DNA from: Clusia tigrina
Taxonomy: Eukaryota > Arthropoda > Insecta > Diptera > Clusiidae
Direction: 5' to 3'
Assembly: GCA_920105625.2 (NCBI GenBank)
Contig: OV050030.1
Coordinates: 100,256,152-100,320,151, forward strand
DNA length: 64,000 bases
Positions 33,540 through 45,419 of this stretch are shown piece after piece. Every line of letters begins with the position of its first letter. Position 1 is the stretch's first letter. Both the position numbers and the translations under genes were made by a program. A model generated the notes under the pieces. It made no database searches and was not told the DNA's origin. It saw only the letters and a list, made by a program, of their open reading frames with translations.

Positions 33540-34405
33540 TTCTAATTATCCTTTTTTCCTCTCTTTATTTGGCACAGGTATTTTTTCAATTTTATAATAT
33601 GTTTCATTGCAAAATGTTGGTATAAATATAATTACTATTAAATTTTTATTGCTTTCCATTATAATACTCTTTAAGTATTTCAATTTTCTACTATTTATCT
33701 CAAATTTATTAATTTGTTCTTTATTGAAATTGTTTCTTCCTAAAATATTCATTATGGAAAATGTTATTAGATCTTTAAATTTTTCTAATCATTTATTAAA
33801 AAGTTTATATCTAACTGTATGTCTAAAAATTGTACACTTTGTATTGATTGCCTTTGTGCTTCTCTAACATTTCGTATTTCTTCTTGTATTTGTTTTGTGT
33901 TCCCATTGACTTTGTCTGTTAAGAGTATTAACTTGTGCTGCATCTCTGAATTTATATTAATTTGTTTATTCACTTGATTAGTTACTTCATGATTTTTTTT
34001 GTCAATGATTCTAAGATGGTTTATTACTTCTTTCTTATCGTCTTCGTCCATTGTTCTGAATATAGATTGCCCTCCTATGTTTATTAAGGCTCTTTTAAGT
34101 CAGATTTTTATTGGTCTTATTGTTTTTAATTTGTTTTATGCTAAATCTAATGTATGTATTAAATAATTCTTTAACTTTTCGTTATGTTCTATTTTATCAA
34201 ATTCATCAATCGAATCTGTTAGTATTTGTATAAAATTATCGTAAATATTTATTTCTATTATGTGAAAAATCATGTAATAGTTTTCTATTACGTACAATAA
34301 TTCTTTCATTATTATTGTAAAGCCTGCCTCTATTGTTAATTGTGTTATCCTTATTTCTTGTGAGATTATAGGCACTGTTGAAAATATTAGTATGCATAAT
34401 ATCAA
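33540..34405 (-). pseudogene. Env-like gene of family C, copy 1 (broken)
   Basis: An N-terminal hydrophobic signal-like segment starts at 34,405 (MILCILIFSTVPII). After stops and a frame change the middle part follows (33,785-34,051), with a charged helix resembling the heptad region of errantiviral Env. A further shift leads into 33,546-33,752. Errantiviral Env proteins are class I-like fusion glycoproteins related to baculovirus F. This copy is interrupted at several points, and no transmembrane anchor is readable. It is described only as a fossil. The homologous copy at 43.5-44.4 kb is better preserved in its middle part. Confidence 0.65.
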
Positions 34406-34699
34406 GGTTACCTTGATCGGGAGTTGTGATCCTTTTGGGGCTGATATTGCAATTTTAATATTGGGTTGTGTTTCTGTAAATATTGAAGAAAATTTTACTT
34501 GAATTTTCTTTTTATTCTTTGTGGATGAAAGTTTCCACTTCTTAATTGCATATGTAATTGTTTGTATTTATGGTCTGATTTTCGTATTCTATTTGTTTTT
34601 ATTAATATTTTGCCATCAGTTGAAAAATGTTGCTAATTTATGCTTTTCTTATTTAAAGTATTTTGTTGTTTTCTTCGAATTTTCTCTTTGATATTTGTT

Positions 34700-36369
34700 T
34701 TTAGGATTTATTTTGCATGTTAGGAACTCTAATGGTCTTCTTTCTGTTGTTGAGTGTGCAGTTTTGTTGTAGAATTCAATTGCTTTCGTGACTGGTGATA
34801 TGGTAAGAATTCTTTTCTGCTTTCATTAATCTTAAATGTTCGTTAATTGTACCTTGAACACTTTCTATGTCTGCATTCCCTGTTTTTATTTGGGTTGACG
34901 AAAAATGTAATTCTATATTTTCTTTATTGAAATATTCTCTTAAATATTGATTGTTAAATTCATTATCCATCAGGTATTTTGGTGGTTTCCCGAAAATTGG
35001 GTGTCTAGAATTAAATTTTTCGATAAAGGTTATGCTGTTAATGTCCTAAATTCGATTTATAAATACATGTTTGCTGAATTTGTCTATAAATGTGAAAAAT
35101 TGTTTCGTTTCTGCAATGTATAAATCATTCATTGTATTTGGTAACGGACTTGCTTTAAATTAATTTTTAATTCATGTCTATCATGTTTTGCAACTTGGTA
35201 TGCCTGACAATTGTTTATATAATTTGTATATAAATAGGTATTGTAATACCTTCTATTTTTATGTGTGTTTTCGAGTATGAATTCTTTTCATTTAGGATTT
35301 TTCTTCTTTGTAATAATTATTTCGATTTTGAAGAAGTTTGTAGATTTAAATCAGGTTTTTCTGATTTTAGAATGTGGTCGTGAAGATCTTCTGGTGCTCT
35401 ATGAATAGTTGCGTTTGAGGACATTTCTTCGTTAGTCATCTTCTTCTTTGCTTATCTTCATATCCGATTTCTATTTCACTTTCATTAACTTGTAATCTAC
35501 TTAGAAAGCCTGCTACTTGATTTTCTTTCCCTTTTATATATTCAATATCAAGTGAATTCTCATTAAATGCGATTTTCCTTCTTTGTAATTTTGAATTAGG
35601 TTATTTTAAATTGTGCAACCAACTACGTGTTTTATGGTCTGTTTGTAGTCTAAATTTTCTTCCATAAAGATATGGTATATAGTATTTTGTTCCCCAAATT
35701 TTTTTCGCTACCGCATAGGGTCCTGCTTGCATGTGAAATAGGATGTCCATTTAGTGATAAAACTGCTCATAATGCGTTACCACTAGCATCTGTTGTTAAA
35801 CGAACTATTTTGAAAAATCTGGATATGCCAAAATTGGATAATTCGTTATAAGCTTTTTGAGTTTTTCAAATGCGTTATTCATTATATCATTATCATTAAA
35901 ATCTATTTTTTATCTTCCTCTAAATATTTAATTATTGAATATGGCATTCATGATTACTCTTATGTTTTCTAAATGTTCTTCTAAACTTGTGCTAAATATT
36001 AGAATGTCGTCTAGGTATACTGCACAAATTTAATTTATGTATGGTTTAAGGATGAAGTTCATCATTCTTTGGAATGTTCCCGGTGCGTTCTTAGGTCCGA
36101 ATGGCACTCGTATATATTCGTAATGTCCGAAAGTTGTTCAAAACGCTGTTTTGAGTTGATCTTTTGGATCGATTTAATGAAATCGTTTTGCATGATCTAA
36201 CGTTCTAAAATATTGGGCTCTTCCCAATTTATTGCTATATTTTGTCAATATTTGGAATTGGAAATTTATCTTCCACTGTGACCAGATTTAACTTTCTGTA
36301 ATCAATCACCAATTTCCACTTTTATTTCCCTGAATTGAGAAATTTTTTGGGAGCCACCCATAAGGTGAA
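34700..36369 (-). pseudogene. Family C pol, part 2: RT core, RNase H remains, integrase
   Basis: From 36,369 downward the RT reads VIDYRKLNLVT and, with several frame changes, the active-site block VYLDDILIFS near 36,013. RNase H remains only as weak traces (35,900-35,600). The integrase core and C-terminal half are at 35,100-34,700, including a 64-codon frame at 34,776-34,970. This unit lacks the integrase N-terminal zinc-binding region that the copy near 45.2 kb retains. Stops are abundant. It would once have copied and integrated the element's cDNA. Confidence 0.75.
36252..36369. repeat. 118-bp direct duplication, left copy
   Basis: This copy matches 38,123-38,240 with only three substitutions seen. 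Both copies encode the same RT segment of family C on the minus strand. The pair brackets the Jockey LINE exactly. It is best read as an unusually long target-site duplication. Confidence 0.85.
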
Positions 36370-38122
36370 GGTGGGAGCCACCCATAGAATGAAGCTCTAG
36401 TTAAACAGATCAGGAATCTGAGAAGGAAATGCCAACAATCCAGATAACTAAACCTTAAAAATCAACTGTCATGCTGCTCCCGGAAGCTCAGAAAGATCCT
36501 TAAAGCGACAAAAGTGAAAAAACTTCAGTAATATCTTGAAAACTTATCCCCCACTATATCTACTGATTATTCCTTGTGGAGAGCAGCGAGAGACTTGATG
36601 CGTCCCATCCTCACCGACCCGCCTCTACGTTTAAGGGACGGAACCTGGGCTAGAAGTTGCAGTGAAAAGGTTTACTCTGTTTGTTAGCCACCTTAAAAAA
36701 GTTTTCACCCCAAATCCACCATCAACGAGCTTCCAATTTCCGACTTTGATTTCGAAGCACACACAAATATCTCTCGTCGTAGCGAAACCCGGTAAGGACC
36801 ATACGATCGTGTCGTCTTACAGGCCTATCAGCCTCCTACCTTTTCAAAATATTTGAAAAACTATTTGTTAAGGCAATATCCCCTTTAATAACAGATGGGC
36901 AAATGATCCTCAACACTTCAGAAAACATCATAGCACGATAGAACAAGTGCATCGCTTTATCTCGATTATTAGGAAGTCATTCGAAAAAAAAGAATATTGC
37001 CCAGCAGTCTTCCTGAATATAACTCAGGCTTTTGACAAAGTGTGGCACGAGGGCCTCTTATACAAACTTATAAAGTTAATGCCTGGAAACGTCCACAATC
37101 TACTCACAAACTATTTGTCGCAGAGGAAATTTGTATTAATTCATAAAGGCGTCACTTCATACCAATGTGACATTTATGCCGGTGTCCTGCAGGGGAGTGT
37201 ACTGGGTCCTCTGCTATACCTGCTCTACACATCAGACATGCCGACCAACAGTCACACACTTACCTCGACGTTTGCGGGTGATACAGCCATTTTATGCTCA
37301 AACGCTTGCCCTAAAACAGCTATCCAAAAACATCTTATCTTGCTGGAGGTCTGGCTAGCTTACTGGAGAATTAAAGTCAACGAATCAAAATGTGCTCACG
37401 TCTCGTTCACTCTGAGAGTGGGAACATGTCCTTCTCTAAAAATAAACGGACAATCCATCCCACAGACCGAAAACATTAAGTACTTAGTCATTCATCTTGA
37501 CCGGAGGCTCACATGGGGTAAACATATAGAAGCTAAAAAACTCAAATAAAACTAAAAATCAATCAACTTCACTGGCTTGTAAGCAAAAAGTCACATCTAT
37601 CCCTATCTTACAAAATACTACTATAAAAAGCCGTTGTAAAGTCAATATGGACCTGCTGTTGGGAACCGCATCGCCATCTAATATTGCTAAACTCGAACGT
37701 AGCCAATCAAAATGCCTTAGGACAATTACAGGTGCACCCTGGTACTTAAAAAAAATCCACAGAGATTTAAACGTATCTACAATAAAAGAAGAAATAAAAA
37801 AATGCTGCAGAAGTTACTCACAGAAGCTAAAACTACACCCGAACACCTTAGCAAGGGAGCTATTGTCAAACAAAGGTCACAAAAGATTAAAAACCATCAA
37901 CCTACTACAATAGAAATTACCTATGTATATATAATCTCAACTGTACTGTATAATGTAATGTGTACCTATGTAATCCTATGCTAATTCATGTTATGTTCGG
38001 ACCATTGGCGAAGAGCATATTCATTTTAAATTAGTTCTTAAGATTCGAAAAACTTATTGTGAGTTTCTTATATTCTAGGAAAGATTCAATAAATAATATA
38101 TATGAAAAAAAAATAAATAAAT
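36370..38122 (+). mobile_element. Jockey-clade LINE, 5'-truncated, with A-rich tail
   Basis: The insert holds RT and the C-terminal part of a Jockey-like ORF2, a 3' UTR with AATAAATAATA, and an A-rich tail (AAAAAAAAATAAATAAA) ending at about 38,122. It splits the family C RT gene and is bounded on both sides by a 118-bp duplication of the target. At its left junction GGGAGCCACCCATA from the target is repeated once more, possibly a template jump during insertion. Confidence 0.85.
36662..37913 (+). pseudogene. Jockey-like ORF2 fragment with mutated active site
   Basis: The RT begins near KPGKDHTIVSSYRPISLLPF. After a frameshift near 36,850 it continues in 36,947-37,549. Motif A reads VFLNITQAFDKVWHEGLL, so Asn replaces the first, metal-binding Asp. 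VLQGSVLGPLLY is normal. Motif C reads TFAGDTAIL, so Gly replaces the first Asp of the expected FADD. Both catalytic positions are lost in addition to the frameshifts. The final frame (37,647-37,913) has the typical Jockey C-terminus, LRTITGAPWYLKKIHRDLNV. This copy is dead. Confidence 0.88.
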
Positions 38123-38240
38123 TTCGAATTGGAAATTTATCTTCGACTGTGACCAGATTTAACTTTCTGTAATCAATCACCAATCTCCACTTTTATTTCC
38201 CTGAATTGAGAAATTTTTTGGGAGCCACCCATAAGGTGAA
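38123..38240. repeat. 118-bp direct duplication, right copy
   Basis: This is the partner of 36,252-36,369. It begins directly after the A-rich tail of the Jockey insert and ends GGTGAA, after which family C sequence continues. The duplicated target codes the RT block VAPKKF...WKLVIDYRKLN on the minus strand. Confidence 0.85.
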
Positions 38241-39980
38241 TTGCTATTTTATTTCCTGTTCGAAAATTTGTGGTGGTCTATAGATCCTTGAATAAATTGG
38301 TTTGTTTGTATTTGTTTCGTTCTTTCTTTCACACGTTAAATTATCTCCCTCGTTAAAGAATAAATCTTCATTTTCTTGTATAACTTTATTTAAAAACTTT
38401 TTTTCTTCTTATTCATGTCTTCTCTTTCTAGTTTTCCTATTTTTTATCTATGTTTTCTTCTTGACTTTTTTCGTTTATCATTTGAACTTTAATTGCTCTA
38501 TTTGTGTAATGTTTTTCTGATTCTAAATTTGTTTCGTTTAAGTTCTTACTAGCGACAGTAAAATTTACTTTATTTTGTCCAAGACTGGAAATTTCTTCCT
38601 TTTTTGGTTCAATTTCGATTCCTGTTAGTGGAATGTTTTTATTATTTATTGTGAGAAATTTTTGGTCAAACATTTTTGCAATAGTTTTTCCACTTATTTT
38701 GGAAAAATTCCCTCATTAATGATTGAAGTTTCTGCGCCTGTATCTACTAATAATTTAACTTCATTTCCGCATATGTTCATTGTAATTTTTGGTAAGTTTC
38801 TATTCTGTCCGAGGCTATTGATTGAAAATTTTCCATCATTATTTCATCGGCTTACATTGGTTCAATTTGTGTGTCCCTTTGATTTCTCATCATTGTGTTT
38901 TGTTTTAGGAACTGTGTTGAATTATTATATTGTCTGTTCTGGTTAGAAGTGTGTCTATTCATTGAACTATTATTATTATTTTATTGATTTACATCATTTT
39001 GTCTTTGATTATGTTCTTGATAATTTATTGGTTTTTGATTTTGGTTGTTATTGTCATATCTTTGATTATTATTATTTCTTTGATAGTTATTATTATATCC
39101 TTGATTATATCTTTAATTATTATTATTTTTATTATTATATTCTTGATTATATTTTTGGTTATTTCCCTGATAATTATTATTGTGATTTTTAGTTATTATA
39201 TTTTGATTATATTTTTGATTATATCTTTTATTATTTCCCTGATAATTACTATATCTTTGATAATAATTATTATTATTATTTCTATAGTTAAATTCCTGGT
39301 TTTGGTGTGTATTAATATATCTTTTGTCATGACTTGTCCAACCTCCTTCTTCTAAAATTTTGAAGGCGTCATGAATTGTTCTTGGTTATTTGACATTAAA
39401 TATAAGTTTTGTGAATTTTTTTCTTTGAAAACTTGTTATATTGAATATTCGTTACATCCTGGATTCTAATCTTCCACTAAATGTTTGTTTGACGTTAAGT
39501 GGTATTTATTAATTAATCTGACTAAAATATTGTTTAATTTATTGAAGATTTGTATTGTATTATATATTTGCGTTTTGTATGCCTCGTCTTTGAGTTGCAT
39601 AAAACTTAGCTTTCCCCAAAATTTGGTATTAAAATTTTCTTTATTTCCTCCCAATTGTCTGTTGTGTTATTGTATTTGAGTAAAGCTTCATTTGCTTTAC
39701 CTATTATTTTTCTCTTACTAACATTGTCATAAATTTTAAAGAGTCTCCGTGTAATTTTGCATGGATAGAAATAAAAATTCAATCTTATTTATAAATGATA
39801 TTAAATCGGAATCTTGGTTTATACCACTAAATGATGTGGTTTTCTCTATATACTTAATTGGGTAAAATATTATTTCTAAATTACCTAGATTTTTATATGC
39901 TATAGTTATATGCTATCCTGATGCTGTTGGGGTTGTTGTTGCTGTTGATGTTTTTGTTGTTGATGCTGCTGTTGCTCCAT
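38241..39980 (-). pseudogene. Family C gag and protease, degenerate
   Basis: Gag appears to start at ATG 39,980 (MEQQQHQQQKHQQQQQ), a Gln-rich N-terminus. A capsid-like stretch is readable at 39,466-39,720 (KLSFMQLKDEAYKTQIYNTI). An Asn/Gln/Tyr-rich nucleocapsid-like tract lies at 38,960-39,340, with many QGNN-type repeats. The protease follows with KLLVDTGAETSIINEG near 38,745, running into the 38,437-38,673 frame. Frames are repeatedly broken. Errantiviral gag proteins often lack zinc knuckles, and none is seen here. Confidence 0.72.
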
Positions 39981-41726
39981 TTCTTCTTATTTTTTTTGTT
40001 TCTCGGTTTTTGTACAGGACTTGGTTTTACCAACAAAAATATTTTAGCGTTGAATAACGCTTTTCGCCAAGGCATTCATGCAATTTCAAAATGAGAGTGT
40101 CATATTTTGAGAAAAGAAAGGGCAAAGTGGTGAGTCCGGGTATGTTACAGTTTTCAAAATATAATACTAAAGTTAATATACTACTAAAGTTAAAATTAAT
40201 AGTAAAAAATCAAATGGTTAATTTACTAGTTCAAAACTTATCTATAAGTTAACCAGTTACTGACTTCTGCGGCACTTCATTGTCGTGAATACTAAATTTT
40301 TCATTTCTTGTCAATTTAATAAAAAAGGAAGTAAAGACAAACATTGGAATTTGAAGAAAAACAGTTCTTTTTATAATTTCAACCACTTTTTGTAATTCCT
40401 CATTTTAGAGATAAATCTTCAAGTTAAGGCGTGTTTCCGCAAAGTGTTCGCAAAGAAAAGTGGAAATGCGGCACCATGAATTAACATGCTGAATTAATAT
40501 ACTCCTCATTTATGCACAAAAATTATTTTACATGTCGAATTCACATTATTATATTATGTACATATATATGAATTTGACTAGAATTTTAACTAGTTGGTTT
40601 CACTGCTGGGATGTTGTCTAAAATAGCGAATATTCGGAGAAAAAAATCAGCAGAAATCGGGGCTATGTTTAAATGAAACTTTTAGGGGGTCACTTCATTT
40701 GTATTTTAAAAAGATCTGCGAAACTTCTAAAAAGAAAAGGTTGTAATAAATAAAAAAAAAAATTGTATAATTTTATTTGGAATTGAAAACTCAAATGTTA
40801 ACAAGTTCTTTTCATAAATTATAACTATTCTTAATGTAAAATCGGATCCAATTGCTTTCTATTTACACTTCTGTTCACTGTAAACGCACCATAGTAATCA
40901 TAAGTTGTAGAATAATAATCATTTGGTTTTTAATATTATACTACTAATAATTAAAATAATTAATAAAAATTCATTTATATTAAAATGGTGTCGGGCAGCC
41001 CCAAGCGTGTTTAAATATACATGGCCATGAACGAATAAAAGTGCACAGGGGACAGTACAAAAATTAGAATTTGGAACAGAAGGAGACAAAGATTAAGAAA
41101 TTGCCGGACAAAAGAGAATTCAACATTTTTACAGTATTCTCACATATAACAACAGTTTCAATAATCTCAGAAAAATCTTCAAAATAGGTCAAAAATGCAG
41201 CTAAACGAATCAAGTTAACGGCTTTATGCTTTTAATTAAACAGAGGCAGTGTTTCTTTCTTTAATAATGAGAAAACAATTTTTTATTTTGTCGAATTAAT
41301 TTTGCTACTTAAACGCAACTGCAATATTTCGACTTTTGGATCTTGAGGGTTCATTGACAATGAGAAATTATCAAAGAAATTGTATGTTTTCAGTTATTTT
41401 GAGAAGCTAAGTGAATTGAGGAATTGCGATAGTTGGAGTTAAAGGGGGTGCACTGTATTTTTACCACTACATACATCAATTTTAAAACCTCCTCTCAGTA
41501 GCAGAACTCGCACAAATACATTCATATCAACTGTCTATTCTTGTATGTTCTTTGCCGATACCATAGAGTAGTATGGAGAAATAACTTCGTAAAACCAACA
41601 ACAAAATCAATGGGAAATTGAATGCAAGTGTATAAGTGTTCTGGGGTCCACTAGCGATCAGCTGTTCCCTAATCGCTGTTCCACTAGCGATCAGCTGTTC
41701 CCTAATACTTTTGGAGTTTTTATGAA
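39981..41726 (-). other. Long leader or unidentified insert between family C LTR and gag
   Basis: No gene was recognised in this 1.7-kb stretch. It lies between the leader sequence shared by both units and the gag start, so it is either the remainder of an unusually long leader or a foreign insertion. The sequence is AT-rich with A runs near 40,740. A 33-bp-spaced repeat lies near the right end. Confidence 0.35.
41647..41706. repeat. Short tandem duplication (33-bp period)
   Basis: TCCACTAGCGATCAGCTGTT followed by CCCTAAT occurs at 41,647-41,673 and again at 41,680-41,706. The motif contains CGATCAGCTG and may be a binding site or a chance duplication. Confidence 0.7.
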
Positions 41727-42468
41727 ACAAAAATTAAAGTAAATAAATTCAAATCAGAAGTGGAATAGTGCATTAATTATTGAAATATGATGAAATTAGA
41801 TGTAATTTAAGGTATCAAATTTTTCAAATTGTATTTAGAAATTATATTGAGCATTTCTGTTATTTTTATATTACGTATTTCCATCCATTTAATCCATATG
41901 AGAAATAAAAAGTAGCACATCAACTTAGAACGTGTAACATATCAGATATCATATAAGATCGTGTTTCACACCTATACTGCAGAACGCCACTACCAATGTG
42001 CTAGCAAAAGCATTCACTCGACAATCAGACAAAGCTATATATCGCTTTTTTATTATTTGTTATATGGCAAGGAAGTCTGATCAAAACAACCTGAGCGACA
42101 CTGTTTTACATGTTGAAATTTGCTTCAGTCACTTCAATGCAATTGTTTGTTTGTTGTTGCAATATTTCACAATAATAAAATTATAAATTTAACGTTATTT
42201 ATTTTTAAAAGTTAGTGTTCCAATTATAATTTTGAAAATATAAATTTCGAAATTTCAAAATTTATTTTATTCTTTTATAAATTATTTATCTCATGCATTA
42301 GTTATTTTAACAAAAAAAAAAGTTATTCAACGTACGACGTTGATACATCGAAACTGCCTGCATTTTTAATTTATTTTATTTTATTCTGATCCTTGAAATG
42401 GGTTATTTCATCGTGCTCTTTTTTTGTAGTGAATCCTTGTTTTTAGGATGTACCGTGTAACTGCGCCA

Positions 42469-43143
42469 ATTATGTGTTTGTGCCTTATTAACCCCCTTTT
42501 TTTAATAATAAGGTACGATTGGATCGATACTTTGTTGGATCTCGATTTTAAAATGTGAACACTTGATCTCGAATCTAAACTTTCGTTAGATCTTGATTTT
42601 AAGTTTAATATCAAGATCTAACGAAATTGGATCTGTGAAAATACCACTATGAAAATACCTTTATCTGAATTACTTAAAACTGACAAGAATTAAACGTGAA
42701 CTGTTTGATTCAGCAACTCGGCAATTTCAGCAACTGCGCAACTCAGCAACTCAGCAAACAATTGCAACTCAGATCTGTGCACTAGAACTGCAAGACTGAG
42801 ACTCTGAATTAGAAGTCTTCAACTGATCAACTAGAACTGCGCTTTTATTCTATCTACCAGTACTTATAGTTGGCTTTCATTCGTTGAATTGGTGTCAGCT
42901 TGTATCGTCATAGCTATCATTTCTATTCGTTGAATTGGTGTTTATGTTTACATTTCTATTTGTTTATCTTTGCACGTTATTACATTAGTCATAATTCTAT
43001 TATTAAGGTGGCTTATTTCCTATACCTTAAATTTTTGTTTTTTTGATGTGTCAACAGGTGATGTGTGGTGTGATGATATAACAATAGGTGATGTGTGATG
43101 TGATGGTATAACAATAGGTGATATATGATGTGATGGTATAACA
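42469..43143 (-). repeat. Family C LTR (5' LTR of the complete unit)
   Basis: It starts TGTTATACC at 43,143 after the same polypurine tract as the other LTR and ends before the primer-binding site TGGCGCAGTTACACGG at 42,468. The length is 675 bp, differing from the other LTR by small indels such as an extra ATCAAGATCTAACGAAATTG tract near 42,610. The upstream polypurine tract and env show that it simultaneously served as the 3' LTR of the adjoining unit. Confidence 0.85.
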
Positions 43144-43476
43144 CCCCCACCCTTAGTTTCGAAGTTCTCCTGAAGTTCGGAAGAAGCTTGTGGAAACTTT
43201 TGTTTTTTTTTTTTTAAATTTTTTTTAATTTTTTTGCGAAATTTATCTTAAAGTTATTATTGTTGAGATTGTCAGTATAGTGTAATAATTAATTTTTCTT
43301 AAATTTTTTGTTATAATTAAACCTTTTCAATTACTCTTCTTTTTCATTTGATTTTACAAAACAGTTTTTATATTTGCTTCAAATTAATAGTTGTATACAT
43401 TGATTGCTTAATTTTAATTTATTTCTTATAATTATTTCGTTTTAATAATCAAAAACTATTTCATCTTCAAATTTTT

Positions 43477-44400
43477 CTAAGTATTCTTTTTTCTCTCTTT
43501 ATTTGGCACAGGTATTATTTCAATTTTATAATATGTTACATTGGAAAATGTTGGTATCAATTTAATTGCTATTGAATTTTTATTTCTTTCCATTATACCA
43601 CTCTTTAAGTATTTCAATTTTCTACTATTTATCTCAAATTTATTAATTTGTTCTTTATTGAAATTGTTTCTTCCTATAATATTTATTATGGAAAATGTTA
43701 TCAGATCTTTTAATTTTTCTAATTCATTTATTAAAAAGTTTATATCTAACTGTATGTGTAAAGATTGTACACTTTGTAGTGACTGTCTTTGTGCTTCTGT
43801 AACATTTCTTATTTCTTCTTGTATTTGTTTTTTGTTCCCATTGACTTTGTCTGTTAAGTGTATTAAATTGTTCTGCATCTCTGAATTTATATTAATTTGT
43901 TTATTCACTTGATTAATTACTTCATGATTGTTTTTGTCTATGATTCTAAGATGGTCTATTATTTCTTTCTTCTCGTCTTCATCCATTGTTCCGAAAATAT
44001 ATTGTCCACCTATGTTTATTAAGGCTCTTTTAAGTCAGATTTTTATTGGTCTTATGGTTTTTAATTTGTCTTATGCTAAATCTAATGTATGTATTAAATA
44101 ATTCTTTAACTTTTCGTTATGTTCTATTTTATTAAATTCATCAATCGAAACTGTTAGTATTTGTATAAAATTACCGTAAATATTTATTTCTATTATGTGG
44201 AAAATCCTGTAATAGTTTTCTATTACGTACAATAATTCTTTCATTATTATTGTAAAGCCTGCCTCTATTGTTAATTGTGTTATCCTTATTTATTGTGAGA
44301 TTATAGCCACTGTTGAAAATATTAGTATGCATAATATCAAGGTTACCTTGATCGGGAGTTGTGATCCTTTTGGGGCTGATATTGCAATTTTAATATTGGG
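43477..44400 (-). pseudogene. Env-like gene of family C, copy 2
   Basis: A 169-codon open frame at 43,477-43,986 covers the central helical region that is split in copy 1. It starts MDEDEKKEIIDHLRIIDKNN and is rich in charged heptads. The N-terminal part (44,100-44,400) is broken by stops. A transmembrane anchor and cytoplasmic tail are not identifiable downstream. It is close in sequence to 33.5-34.4 kb and is a fossil of an errantiviral envelope gene. Confidence 0.65.
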
Positions 44401-44642
44401 TTGTGTTTCTGTAAATATTGAAGAAAATTTTACTTGAATTTTCTTTTTATTCTTTGTGGATGAAAGTTTCTCTTTCTTTCGTCTAGAATTTTTCCACTTC
44501 TTAATTGCATATGTATTTGTTTGTATTTATGGTCTGATTTTCGTATTCTATCTGTTTTTATTAATATTTTGCCATCAGTTGAAAAATTTTGCTAACTTAT
44601 GCTTTTCTTATTTAAAGTATTTTGTTGTTTCCTTAACATTTT

Positions 44643-45330
44643 CTATTTGATATTTGTTTTAGGATTTATTTTGCATGTTAGGAACTCTAATGGTCTTCTT
44701 TCTGTTGTTGAGTGTGTAGTTTTGTTGTAGAATTCAATTGCTTTCGTGACTCTTTCTGTGATATGGAAATAATTCTTTTCTGCTTTCATTAATCTTAAAT
44801 GTTCGTTAATTGGTCCTTGAACACTTTCTATGTCTGCATTCCCTGTTTTTATTTGGGTTGACGAAAAATGTACGTCTATATTTTCTTTATTGAAATATTC
44901 TCTTAAATATTGATTGTTAAATTCTTCATCCATCACGTATTTTGGTGGTTATCCGAAAATTGCATTTTTCAATTAAATTTTTCGATAAAGGTTATGCTGT
45001 TAATGTCCTAAATTCGATTTATAAATACATGTTTGCTGAATTTGTCTATAAATATGAAAAATTGTTTCGTTTCTGCAATGTATAAATCATTCATTGTATT
45101 TGGTAACGGACTTGCTTTAAATTAATTTTTAATTCATGTCTATCATGTTTTGCAACTTGGTATGCCTGACAATTCTTTATATAACTTATACTTTAATTCT
45201 TTATAATCTTCATCTATTCCTCTGTGGTTTAACCTTAGACGTCATTTTATTTTATTATTTTAAATGCTTCTTCTTCGTTTCTTAAGTCAATTAGTCCAGG
45301 CTATTCTGTCCTGAAATAAAGTAAAATAAA
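44643..45330 (-). pseudogene. Family C integrase, partial, of the upstream unit
   Basis: The 97-codon frame 44,643-44,936 carries the integrase region around the catalytic Glu and the following helices (RVTKAIEFYNKTTHSTTERR). Upstream on the minus strand, to about 45,330, are traces of the core and of the N-terminal zinc-binding region (HRGIDEDYKELK). The unit is then cut off by family D LTR sequence. Copy 1 near 35.2 kb lacks the N-terminal part present here, so the two are independent decays of one sequence. Confidence 0.7.
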
Positions 45331-45419
45331 TTTCATCTTCTAAAAATATTCCCACTATTCCTTTTAATTCATTTTTTCTTAATATATATAAGTTAAGTTA
45401 TTATACGTTATGATATCAA

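Larger units (their letters stand above)
31655..45330 (-). mobile_element. Head-to-tail array of errantivirus-like gypsy family C
   Basis: Two copies of a 3.5-kb block (31,655-35,217 and 41,727-45,185) lie in the same orientation 10 kb apart. Reading the minus strand gives integrase-env, LTR (43,143-42,469), leader, gag, protease, RT, integrase, env, LTR (33,204-32,554), leader. One complete unit is thus flanked on its 5' side by the 3' part of another unit and on its 3' side by the 5' part of a third, sharing LTRs. A primer-binding site TGGCGCAGT follows each LTR. A Jockey LINE (36,370-38,122) interrupts the RT. All genes are decayed. Confidence 0.8.

Noticed and set aside
38962..39355. Plus-strand open frames rich in Ile/Tyr/Phe that look like membrane proteins
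   Set aside because: They are antisense shadows of the Asn/Gln-rich gag tract of family C on the minus strand. The AAT/AAC and CAA codons read backwards give Ile, Val, Leu and Phe.
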